DNA from: Vibrio maerlii
Lineage (GTDB): Bacteria; Pseudomonadota; Gammaproteobacteria; Enterobacterales; Vibrionaceae
Reading direction: 5' to 3'
Assembly: GCF_003415655.1 (NCBI RefSeq)
Contig: NZ_QRHC01000004.1
Location: 1 to 64,000, forward strand
DNA length: 64,000 bases
The notes beneath the pieces were generated by a model. The model had not been told where the DNA came from. It worked only from the letters and a program-made list of their open reading frames with translations, and made no database searches. Shown one piece after another: positions 46,232 through 53,662 of this stretch; the stretch's first letter is position 1, and every line of letters starts with the position of its first letter. The position numbers and the translations under genes are program-made.

Positions 46232-47746
46232 ATGGAACTTAAGCGACTCAAAGCCACCTCGCTGATTGGGTGCGGGACATTATTACTTCTAACAGGATGT
46301 GGTGACGCTACTAACGCAGAACTTGCTTCTAATAACTTCAAAGATGTCGACCACTCCAAAACTGTCGTATATCGTCTTGATGCTAAAGAAGGTACCATTC
46401 TTGACTACCAAGTGACTAGTAATCTTAGACTACTTGGAAACAATGGGTTCTTAACCAGAACATCGGACGACCTATCATACCCTGACAAGTTAATATCTCG
46501 AATAGAAGACCACAAAGCGTCACTTAACGACGCAAGTGAGACCATTCCTCAAGAAATCTTTGACCTATATATTGAAGATCTTACTAAAACGCAGGAAGAC
46601 CTAGAAAAACGCAAAGATTTTTATGCCTCTCTGTATGGTCAAGAAGGGCTACTTGCTAAGCATATCGAATCTACATACACCGAAGAATTTGATTCAGTTA
46701 AAACAGCGGAAGACAAAATTGCTGAACGCAATGCCTTCGTACAAAAAGAGCAAGATACACTTAACGCAGCAATTGAAGGGAAAAAGAAAGCACAGGACGA
46801 CCTGAAAGCCCTCAACGATAACTTGAAGGCGTCGATTGCTGAGTTCATCGTAAACAACGATATTGCTTACAATGCTAGTCGTGTAAGTACCATGTGGAGT
46901 GCACGATTCTACAGTCCTGACAATAAAGATGCTTGTGTAAATGGAAGGCAATCATGGTCATCGTACGAATGGAACGAAGAACATAAGGTCTGTTACCGCT
47001 CTACTGAATCAGACAATAATGGATTAGATTCGTCCACGATAGAAAGCTTAACGAGCGAGCAATCAAAAGAGCTCGATGCGATCGTGAATAGCAAACGTTC
47101 GCAAGCGATCGAGCTTATTGTAATGCAGGGCAAATACCTACTTGATGAAAAAGCCTCAGAGAAAGCCTTAGACAATCGAAATATCATAGCCACGAACCGC
47201 TTTGGGACAGATTATGACTTAAAACGTAATCTCTCAAATGCTCAGCGAGAAGTACAGAATAAAACCAAGCGTGTGTATTCATTCACTAATGGTGTGTCAG
47301 AATCAAGAAACCGCAGTATTCGTATGGCTCAATCAGTCTATGTTGATGCACTAAGAGACACTCATGGTGTACCAAAAGAGGTTTCACTGTCTCAGTTTAA
47401 TAATGAAAATGCCGCTAAAACGGTTGCTGCGCTCCTACTCGATTCACAGGCAAAAATGGTTGAGGTTGAGGTAAACAAGAAGGGTCGCTTAGAGTTGGTA
47501 CAAGATAATCCATTTGACCAGCTCTACATTAAATTCGATAGAGGTCACGGAGCAGAATATGCGCGCTTGAGCCCTCGTAATCATCCAGATAATCAAGATG
47601 AATCCATGTTGTACATACATCGCGGCAGTGAAGGTAAGAGCTTTGAATCTGTACTACTTAAGCAGGCTGGAAACCTCAATGTAAGTTTTCATCAGGGCTC
47701 TCATAAATCACTCGATTCATTCTTAAAGAACTTCTACAGCTACTAG
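46232..47746 (+). CDS. Unrecognised lipoprotein with coiled coil
   Basis: 504 aa from ATG 46232 with AAAGGA upstream; a longer frame from 46187 has no signal. A signal peptide ends in a lipobox LLLTGC (Cys about residue 22), so the protein is lipid-anchored. Residues about 90-215 are rich in Lys, Glu and Asp with a heptad pattern (KTAEDKIAERNAFVQKEQDT), a likely coiled coil. The central DNKDACVNGRQSWSSYEW is cysteine- and tryptophan-rich. The last 120 residues look globular. I do not recognise the family. It is the main gene of the inserted segment and its gene is undamaged. Confidence 0.75.
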   Translation: MELKRLKATSLIGCGTLLLLTGCGDATNAELASNNFKDVDHSKTVVYRLDAKEGTILDYQVTSNLRLLGNNGFLTRTSDDLSYPDKLISRIEDHKASLNDASETIPQEIFDLYIEDLTKTQEDLEKRKDFYASLYGQEGLLAKHIESTYTEEFDSVKTAEDKIAERNAFVQKEQDTLNAAIEGKKKAQDDLKALNDNLKASIAEFIVNNDIAYNASRVSTMWSARFYSPDNKDACVNGRQSWSSYEWNEEHKVCYRSTESDNNGLDSSTIESLTSEQSKELDAIVNSKRSQAIELIVMQGKYLLDEKASEKALDNRNIIATNRFGTDYDLKRNLSNAQREVQNKTKRVYSFTNGVSESRNRSIRMAQSVYVDALRDTHGVPKEVSLSQFNNENAAKTVAALLLDSQAKMVEVEVNKKGRLELVQDNPFDQLYIKFDRGHGAEYARLSPRNHPDNQDESMLYIHRGSEGKSFESVLLKQAGNLNVSFHQGSHKSLDSFLKNFYSY

Positions 47747-47819
47747 TTGGACATGTTGGTGGGTATGAATACTCTACCCACCTTCAGTCAAACCAAACAA
47801 CACAATGGATATACACAAA

Positions 47820-48176
47820 ATGAAATTACTAAAAATCTTCGCACTCGCTTTTGCACTTGTACTTGCTGGCTGTGGCGGCCACGGTTATGAAGGCACCTAC
47901 AAAGCAACCGTTGATATGTCTACTGGCATGGCCGGTTTTGATAAAATGCTATTTGGAGGCAACGACACAACCTCTACAACCACAATGATTTTGAAAAAGA
48001 ACTCAATCCAGATGGAAGATGATGTCTTCAAAATCAAAAACTCGAAAGTAGAGAATAAAGGTAATGGAGAGTTTTTAGTCCTGGAGCTCGAAGGTGAAAC
48101 GGTTCAATTTGAAATCGTATATGATGAGCTTCACCTGCATCAGTACCCAATCACTTTAAGATACATTAAAGCGTAA
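47820..48176 (+). CDS. Unrecognised small lipoprotein
   Basis: 118 aa from ATG 47820 (an in-frame ATG 15 bases upstream has no better site). Signal peptide with lipobox VLAGCGG (Cys about residue 17). The mature part has the alternating pattern of a small beta-barrel/lipocalin-like fold (YEGTYKATVDMSTGMAG..TSTTTMILKKNSIQM..FEIVYDELHLH). Function unknown. It follows the larger lipoprotein gene by 73 bp, with a GGTGGGTA/TACCCACC hairpin between them. Confidence 0.7.
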   Translation: MKLLKIFALAFALVLAGCGGHGYEGTYKATVDMSTGMAGFDKMLFGGNDTTSTTTMILKKNSIQMEDDVFKIKNSKVENKGNGEFLVLELEGETVQFEIVYDELHLHQYPITLRYIKA

Positions 48177-48278
48177 AGCTAGTCGGTGATGGCAGCTTGC
48201 ATGGCTTCCATCACCTTCCCACAACACCCTTTCCCTCACAGAAATTAGCCCACTATTCAGAATTACGAAACCGTGCTT

Positions 48279-48325
48279 ACACTTTTCTGCGCCAAAAACT
48301 GAGGATTGTGCACACTTTTCTGCGC
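48279..48325. repeat. Direct repeat ACACTTTTCTGCGC, two copies 33 bp apart
   Basis: The 14-bp sequence occurs at 48279-48292 and 48312-48325. Closely spaced direct repeats starting near TGTGC/TGC are reminiscent of insertion-sequence ends that carry repeated transposase sites (IS21-like), but no transposase is nearby, so this is only a hint that an element end is fossilised here. Confidence 0.4.
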
Positions 48326-48354
48326 GATAAGTACCCTGTTGAGGTTGGATTCCA

Positions 48355-48628
48355 AATGGCAAAATGCGGATGGGGAAGCCTCTGTGGCAAAGCGAAAGTC
48401 ACCCTCCAAGCAGCGCACTATAAAGCACTCGGTAATCCAAGCAATGTGACATACCACGATTATCGCAATAACACTCCTAACCACACTATCGCCGTTACAG
48501 CTAACTTTGTGTATGACTCAGACAACAACGAATGGTGGTTTGAGAAAACAAGTGGGATCGCAGATGCTGTTAGCGGGTTTCGTTACACCTTCAGCAAACT
48601 CTGCATCTTTAGGTGGCGCAATCGGTGA
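48355..48628 (+). pseudogene. Incomplete reading frame at right border of inserted segment
   Basis: A frame open since 48197 contains a protein-like stretch (from GKAKVTLQAAHYKALGNPSN to NEWWFEKTSGIADAVSGF). It has no matching stop of its own: the last seven codons are read from the out-of-frame gene-6 relic beyond 48607. It is therefore the truncated piece of a longer gene, cut by the insertion/deletion event. No family recognised; start position uncertain. Confidence 0.45.
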
Positions 48629-48637
48629 TAGAATCTG
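48608..48637 (+). pseudogene. Fragment of operon gene 6 (DUF4282), right part
   Basis: Matches 55741-55770 with two adjacent changes in 30 bases. It is the continuation of the fragment ending at 46063. Directly after it the sequence passes into the AT-rich leader of the intact operon. Confidence 0.88.
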
Positions 48638-49059
48638 TTCTCGCTGTTCTTATATTTATAAATACCCTCAATCCATATCTATATGAATAGCTTTTTCTAT
48701 GTAACTGCTACTATTGTTATTTCTTATTATACTAGTAATAACAATGTTACTTTCCTTTGTGATCTTAAATATTGTTATTTTTATAATTGATGTAAGTTTA
48801 GTTATTGATCTGCCTGATAAATATCATTCATTATTTTAATTGTATTAGCTTGCTCTATTGGCTAATTTATTGGCTGACTAATTATTTCTAATTATGTTTT
48901 TAGTTGTTTATATACTAATTTATTGCCGTATTTATATGTTTTAATTTAATTTATTCATTTTGAAATAAAATAGTAGACTGTTTATTCTAAATTGTTCTAA
49001 TATTTCCATCCGGTAGTTAATGGAATGCTATTTTAGTTAGTGCGAATAGGGAAATATAA
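48638..49059. promoter_or_regulatory. AT-rich leader and promoter region of the envelope operon
   Basis: About 420 bp with no gene and very low G+C. The last ~100 bp (GTAGACTGTTTATTCTAAAT, then AATATTTCC..CCGG) are nearly identical to the leader of the degraded copy, so they probably hold the promoter and translation signals; the part further left has drifted. Possible H-NS target by composition. Confidence 0.6.
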
Positions 49060-50430
49060 ATGAAACAAACTGCGATTATTATCGGTCTGACGTTGTTTAT
49101 TGCCGGCTGTGCAGCAAGCAATCATAGAAATAATCTCAAAGAATTTGATAGGTCAGTTACTCGTGGTGATTATTTAAGCGCCTCTGAATTTTCATTAAAA
49201 GAATCAGGCTTTACAACAGGTCAACCAAAGACGAACGACCTATTGTGGGGGTTACAAGCTGGGGTGACTCAAACGTATTTGGGGAACTTTGAACTTTCCA
49301 CGGAAATATTGGATAGCACAGAGGAGCTATTAAGTCGTCAAGATACTCAGAATGGGTTAAAAAATGTTAGTGATGTCATTAACGCAACATTGATAAATGA
49401 TGCAGTCACTGACTATACACCGACTTATTATGATCGCGTTTTCTTAAATACAACCAAAGCTTGGAACTTTTTAGCACAGAACGATTATGCGAACGCTAGA
49501 GTTGAACTGAACCGAGCCGAAGAACGCCAGCGCATGGCTGTCGTGCATTTTGAAAAGCAAATAGCTGAACAACAAGATTTATACAAAGAGTCAGAACTCA
49601 CACAATACGTTCAAAAAAGTGTCGAATCCGATGAGACTAATATGGCCTTGCAAAGAGCGGGATTTCAGATGGGACGCTGGCAACCATATGAGGGCTATAT
49701 TAACCCTTTCACCACCTATACTTATGGGTTGAACTATCTTATCAATGGAAATTCAAAATCTGATTTTGACCAAGCGGTAGATGCATTTGAACGTGTTTAC
49801 CAAATCACTGGCTCACAAATGGTTGAGCGTGATCTTGAGTTAGCAAAAAGATTATCTGGTGGTGATTTGTCTGCTCGAGATAATAAGGTATGGGTTGTTT
49901 TCTCTAATGGTCAATCGATGATCAAGGAAGAACGCAGAATTGATATTCCTATGTTCTTGTTTAGTGATCGTGTCAGTTATACAGGTATTGCGTTGCCAAG
50001 ATTAAAAGAACGTGGTGTCGCATATTCTTCTATTACAGCAAATGGCCAACAGACAGAAACTGTAGCGGACATGGATCGGATCATTGCCTCTGAGTTTGAT
50101 AAAGACTTTCCAATTATCTTAACCCACGAAATGATTCGTGCAGCGACCAAAGTCGCCGCTCAGATGATGCTAGATGAGTACAACGAATGGGCAGGGTTAG
50201 GTGCGGCTTTGTTTGCTGCGGCAACGACATCAGCTGATATTCGTAGCTTTAGTGCTCTTCCAAGTCAGTTTCAAACTGCTCAGTTAGAAAGGGACGGAAA
50301 CACCGTCAATTTGGATTTGGGTTCATACAGCAAGGTGATTGAGCTTGACCCTAACTCTAATCAACACATCTTGTTTGTGAAAGCAGCAACTGACCAAACA
50401 ACACCTCTTGTTAAAGTTATCAATCTATAA
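49060..50430 (+). CDS. Envelope operon gene 1: COG3014-like lipoprotein with helical repeats
   Basis: 456 aa. Signal peptide with lipobox FIAGC (Cys17). The mature protein begins with helical, TPR-like repeats (FDRSVTRGDYLSASEFSLKE, LLWGLQAGVTQTYLGNFELS, NTTKAWNFLAQNDYANARVE) and has an alpha/beta C-terminal half (VWVVFSNGQSMIKEERRIDI). This is the COG3014 pattern, found in lipoproteins of unknown function that cluster with LpoB-like and CsgG-like genes. First gene of the six-gene unit; gene 2 starts 14 bp after its stop. A crippled second copy of its start lies at 45611. Confidence 0.82.
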   Translation: MKQTAIIIGLTLFIAGCAASNHRNNLKEFDRSVTRGDYLSASEFSLKESGFTTGQPKTNDLLWGLQAGVTQTYLGNFELSTEILDSTEELLSRQDTQNGLKNVSDVINATLINDAVTDYTPTYYDRVFLNTTKAWNFLAQNDYANARVELNRAEERQRMAVVHFEKQIAEQQDLYKESELTQYVQKSVESDETNMALQRAGFQMGRWQPYEGYINPFTTYTYGLNYLINGNSKSDFDQAVDAFERVYQITGSQMVERDLELAKRLSGGDLSARDNKVWVVFSNGQSMIKEERRIDIPMFLFSDRVSYTGIALPRLKERGVAYSSITANGQQTETVADMDRIIASEFDKDFPIILTHEMIRAATKVAAQMMLDEYNEWAGLGAALFAAATTSADIRSFSALPSQFQTAQLERDGNTVNLDLGSYSKVIELDPNSNQHILFVKAATDQTTPLVKVINL

Positions 50431-50444
50431 GGGAATACAACATT

Positions 50445-51041
50445 ATGAATAAGATCCTTGCGACATTCGCGTTATCTACGACAATCGTTTTAGTGGGTTG
50501 TTCGACTCCAACAGCCTATATCGACGCCACAGACCGAACTTCGAATATCAGTGCAGGTTTGTCATATGCTGATTTCTATGCGGCAAGTGATGCTTTGGTT
50601 AGTGACCTATTAATTGCTCCTGGCTTCGATCGTCCGGATGGTTCTCGAAACATCATTTATGTTGGTGCGATTGAAAACGATACGATGCAACGTATCGACA
50701 CTGACCAGCTTACCCGCGGATTACGAGTCAAGATGTTGCGCTCTGGTAAGTTTGCTATGACGACTGCTTTTGGTGAAGATGACTCGACACGTAACTTCCG
50801 TGACCTTGTCGACTCTGGCATGGTAGACCAATCGACAGTGAATAGTGGCGCAACCGTTATTGCTCCTGATTTCAGCCTAACTGGAAAAATCGTACAGCGA
50901 AACAATACCGTAAACCGTGGTGATACACGCATTGATTACTATTTCCAACTTTCATTGACAGATCTTAAAACCGGGATCGCATATTGGGAAGGTGAAGAAG
51001 TTGTAGGAAAGATTGCTGATGGAAACACGGTAACATGGTAA
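50445..51041 (+). CDS. Envelope operon gene 2: LpoB-like lipoprotein
   Basis: 198 aa. Lipobox VLVGC (Cys19). The mature part is one LpoB/PBP-activator domain: YADFYAASDALVSDLLIAPG, RNIIYVGAIENDTMQRIDTD, LRVKMLRSGKFAMT and YYFQLSLTDLKTGIAYWEGE. LpoB proper is an outer-membrane lipoprotein that activates penicillin-binding protein 1b, but many relatives, like this one, sit in CsgG-type clusters. Its stop overlaps the next start. Confidence 0.87.
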   Translation: MNKILATFALSTTIVLVGCSTPTAYIDATDRTSNISAGLSYADFYAASDALVSDLLIAPGFDRPDGSRNIIYVGAIENDTMQRIDTDQLTRGLRVKMLRSGKFAMTTAFGEDDSTRNFRDLVDSGMVDQSTVNSGATVIAPDFSLTGKIVQRNNTVNRGDTRIDYYFQLSLTDLKTGIAYWEGEEVVGKIADGNTVTW

Positions 51042-52468
51042 TGAACAGTAAAATAAACTCGGTCTTTAATAAGGTTACTTTGTCCATATTGCTTATTGGT
51101 GGTGTTTCAAGTCACGCATTGGCCAGTGATTCAGTAGGTGTGGCAGAAAAGGTTGAAAACTCCACTCAATCAGCTGATCAAATTGTCACTAACGTGCGTG
51201 AGCCTATTGATGAAGTTGAGGGAAATATTACTCGTTTTATTTCAGCTCAGCAGCAGCAGCTCACAAGAGCAAACTTAGCCAATCAGTTTAAATTCTACTC
51301 TGGTGTAGCCATGATTCCAGTCACGCAGGACAACGCTGAGTGGGCAGTCTATCGTGGACTGGCATTAAATGAAGCGGTGGCAAAAGCGCGCGAGGAATAC
51401 TTAACGACTCTAAATCGAGATTTTGCGACAGAGACGGTACAAGAGTTCTTTAGGGTTCGAGGTTTAGAAGAACCTAGTGCAAGCGATTTCCAATCACCGA
51501 CCAAATTTGGTCAGCTGATGGACAAAGCAATAGCACTGGTTGACGGTGCAATGATGTCTCAACTGGATGATATGGGAATTCCTTCAGCTGAATTCCGATC
51601 AGCACCGCCACAAAAACAGCAAAACTTGATGAGAGATTACTTCGAAACTCGTACGATCTCACGTGCTTACGGTGATCTATCAGGTCTGTTTGTGACTAAA
51701 ACCTTCGAATCATATGATAGTAGTGGTCGAGGAACCGTCGGTGTTGTGATGGTGCTTTCGAATACGCGCAGAGACCACGTTGTTGATTTGATTGAATCTG
51801 AAGGACAAGTTAAACCGACTCCTGAACGAGCTGATGCTCGCTATGCGAATGTAAGTCAAGCTATTGCAAATGAACCTAATAAGTTCCTGAATAAAGGCGT
51901 TCATCTTCGCTACGATGAGAAAGGCTACCCTATGCTCGTCGCGTATGGACAAGCTGGCGTTCCTTACTCTGCAGATCCAGATGAACGCTATTATGAACGT
52001 CGCGCAGCAAGTGAGTTTGCTGAATCTGATGCCTGGAGTGCGCTGGCAGCGTCTTACAATCTAAGTGGCGACTATGCCAAGCAAGATATTCAAGCCAAAG
52101 TACGCTCCCAAGATAGAACAACAACGTTAGTTGGCCCTGGTACTACATCAACGAGTACAACATCGGTACAAAATAATATTCGCACCATGGTTGAGAATAG
52201 TTCGAGTATGACCGCATCGTTGAAAGGATTGACTGGTGTGAGTGTTGAGCATAAATGGCGTGAGCAACACCCTACAACTGGACAAGAGGTGTCTGGTGTC
52301 GTTTTAGTGTGGCATCCAACGAAAGTTCGAGAGTCTATAGCGCTACAGCGAGGTGTACATGAATCTGAAGTGCATAGACAAACTCAAGCGGTTGATGCCC
52401 CTTCTACAACCGAAGGCGCCTCAGAGAGCTTTGAATCGGAATCGTTCTTCAATTTTGCTGATTTTTAA
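51035..52468 (+). CDS. Envelope operon gene 3: exported DUF6844-like protein
   Basis: 477 aa. Signal peptide (VTLSILLIGGVSSHALA, about residue 30) then a large soluble periplasmic domain. It follows the pattern of DUF6844 proteins found beside LpoB/COG3014 genes: DNAEWAVYRGLALNEAVAKA, REEYLTTLNRDFATETVQEF, LFVTKTFESYDSSG and AASEFAESDAWSALAASYNL. Acidic, Ser-rich tail. Start ATG 51035 overlaps gene 2's last codons (ATGGTAATG), so translation is coupled; ATG 51041 is the alternative. Confidence 0.78.
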   Translation: MVMNSKINSVFNKVTLSILLIGGVSSHALASDSVGVAEKVENSTQSADQIVTNVREPIDEVEGNITRFISAQQQQLTRANLANQFKFYSGVAMIPVTQDNAEWAVYRGLALNEAVAKAREEYLTTLNRDFATETVQEFFRVRGLEEPSASDFQSPTKFGQLMDKAIALVDGAMMSQLDDMGIPSAEFRSAPPQKQQNLMRDYFETRTISRAYGDLSGLFVTKTFESYDSSGRGTVGVVMVLSNTRRDHVVDLIESEGQVKPTPERADARYANVSQAIANEPNKFLNKGVHLRYDEKGYPMLVAYGQAGVPYSADPDERYYERRAASEFAESDAWSALAASYNLSGDYAKQDIQAKVRSQDRTTTLVGPGTTSTSTTSVQNNIRTMVENSSSMTASLKGLTGVSVEHKWREQHPTTGQEVSGVVLVWHPTKVRESIALQRGVHESEVHRQTQAVDAPSTTEGASESFESESFFNFADF

Positions 52469-52482
52469 TTGGGAGCAGTGAT

Positions 52483-53631
52483 TTGAACCATATTAAAAAG
52501 TACTTGAGTATTGCGCTCTTGGGCTTAGTTACAGTGCCAGTATTTGCTGACACTGTGACTGTCGAGAACGTAGGTACAGGCCCTAGTATTCAAGAAGCGA
52601 TCGATATTGCGGTTCGACGCTCAATCGAACAGGTCAAGGGCGTGTCAGTTGAAAGCCAGCGTTCAACTGACTCGAGCTATGCTCGAGATTCTAATTCAGG
52701 CTCGAATTATAGCCAGCAGAGTAAAAGTGGTGAGACGGTGACAACAGCTGGTCGTGCTACCTATCGAATACTTAGTGAGAAATGCAGCGCAGGGGAGTGC
52801 CGTGTTCGTTTGCAAGTGAATGTATCTGTCCCTAAAGGCTATGAAAGGCAGCAGAAGCTAAAGCAATTGAACAGTGAGCGTAGAACCATTGCGGTTAAGC
52901 CCTTTACCGGGAGTCACGCTGCAACAATTACTCGAGAGTTAGAAGCTAATTTTGTTAAAGATAGAAAGTTTAACGTTTTAACTGATTTAGATAGTCCCAA
53001 TCTAGACTATGTTTTAGAGGGTAGGGTAATAGAGGCGCAAACCAGAAAAAACGTCACAGATAAGTCTCGCACCGTTGCTCTGACGGGGGAGTATATCGAA
53101 GATATTACAACAACGTATTCTTCCAGAGTGTTACTTGAATATAAGTTGATTGATCGCGTTAATGAGCAGATTAAATGGAGTGCCACAATCCCAACAACGT
53201 CAAGCCGAAACAACCTTTCGTTACTGCTCAATATTTCGGCTAATAAAGTTTTTGATCAACTTAAAGAGAATATTTATCCCTATGTCTTAATTAAGAATGA
53301 TGACAATAGCTTGGTACTGAACTCAGGTAGTGACAATGTTCGTAGCGGTCAACATTTCGATATTTTTAAGATGGGTGAAGCCATTATTGATCCAGTAACC
53401 AAGGAATCATTAGGTGTAAATGAAATCAAGGTCGCACGGGTTAAAGCGTCGCGAATTCTACCTAAATTGACTTATGTAACCTTGGTTAGTGGCTCAGTAG
53501 ATGACGTTGGTAAGCATGCTATTGCACGAAAAATTGTCGCTCCGGCACCTGCTCGCTCAGCAGTATCTAAACCAAAGAGTAATGCTCAACCAAAAGCAGA
53601 AACTAAGGCGCCCACACGAGTGCATTTCTAA
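52483..53631 (+). CDS. Envelope operon gene 4: FlgT/CsgG-like periplasmic protein
   Basis: 382 aa, TTG start with GGGAG upstream; signal peptide ends near ...VPVFA (22). Three-part layout resembling FlgT, the H-ring protein of the Vibrio flagellum: an N-terminal domain (SIQEAIDIAVRRSIEQVKG), a TolB/CsgG-like middle (RRTIAVKPFTG, ELEANFVKDRKFNVL, YVLEGRVIEAQ) and an SH3-like end (GQHFDIFKMGEAIIDPVTKE). A flexible Ala/Pro/Lys tail follows. In curli and flagellar systems such domains form rings at the outer membrane. No flagellar genes are here. Confidence 0.75.
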   Translation: MNHIKKYLSIALLGLVTVPVFADTVTVENVGTGPSIQEAIDIAVRRSIEQVKGVSVESQRSTDSSYARDSNSGSNYSQQSKSGETVTTAGRATYRILSEKCSAGECRVRLQVNVSVPKGYERQQKLKQLNSERRTIAVKPFTGSHAATITRELEANFVKDRKFNVLTDLDSPNLDYVLEGRVIEAQTRKNVTDKSRTVALTGEYIEDITTTYSSRVLLEYKLIDRVNEQIKWSATIPTTSSRNNLSLLLNISANKVFDQLKENIYPYVLIKNDDNSLVLNSGSDNVRSGQHFDIFKMGEAIIDPVTKESLGVNEIKVARVKASRILPKLTYVTLVSGSVDDVGKHAIARKIVAPAPARSAVSKPKSNAQPKAETKAPTRVHF

Positions 53632-53662
53632 CGCATACCTAACACTACTACATACATAAAAA

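Larger units (their letters stand above)
46064..48607. other. 2.54-kb segment inserted into the gene-6 relic
   Basis: Base 46063 corresponds to 55740 of the intact operon and base 48608 to 55741, so the segment splits the relic without visible loss or duplication of target bases. It carries two lipoprotein genes and a small incomplete frame whose 3' end runs over the border at 48608. No transposase or integrase and no inverted ends are recognisable. It looks like a piece of foreign DNA or the remains of an element. Confidence 0.8.

Noticed and set aside
48197..48628. Complete 143-residue protein
   Set aside because: Its start region contains the direct repeats and reads poorly, and its last codons come from the gene-6 relic in another frame, so it is an incomplete frame.
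53007..53231. Minus-strand frames inside operon genes 4 and 5
   Set aside because: Antisense shadows of well-supported genes; no start signals.
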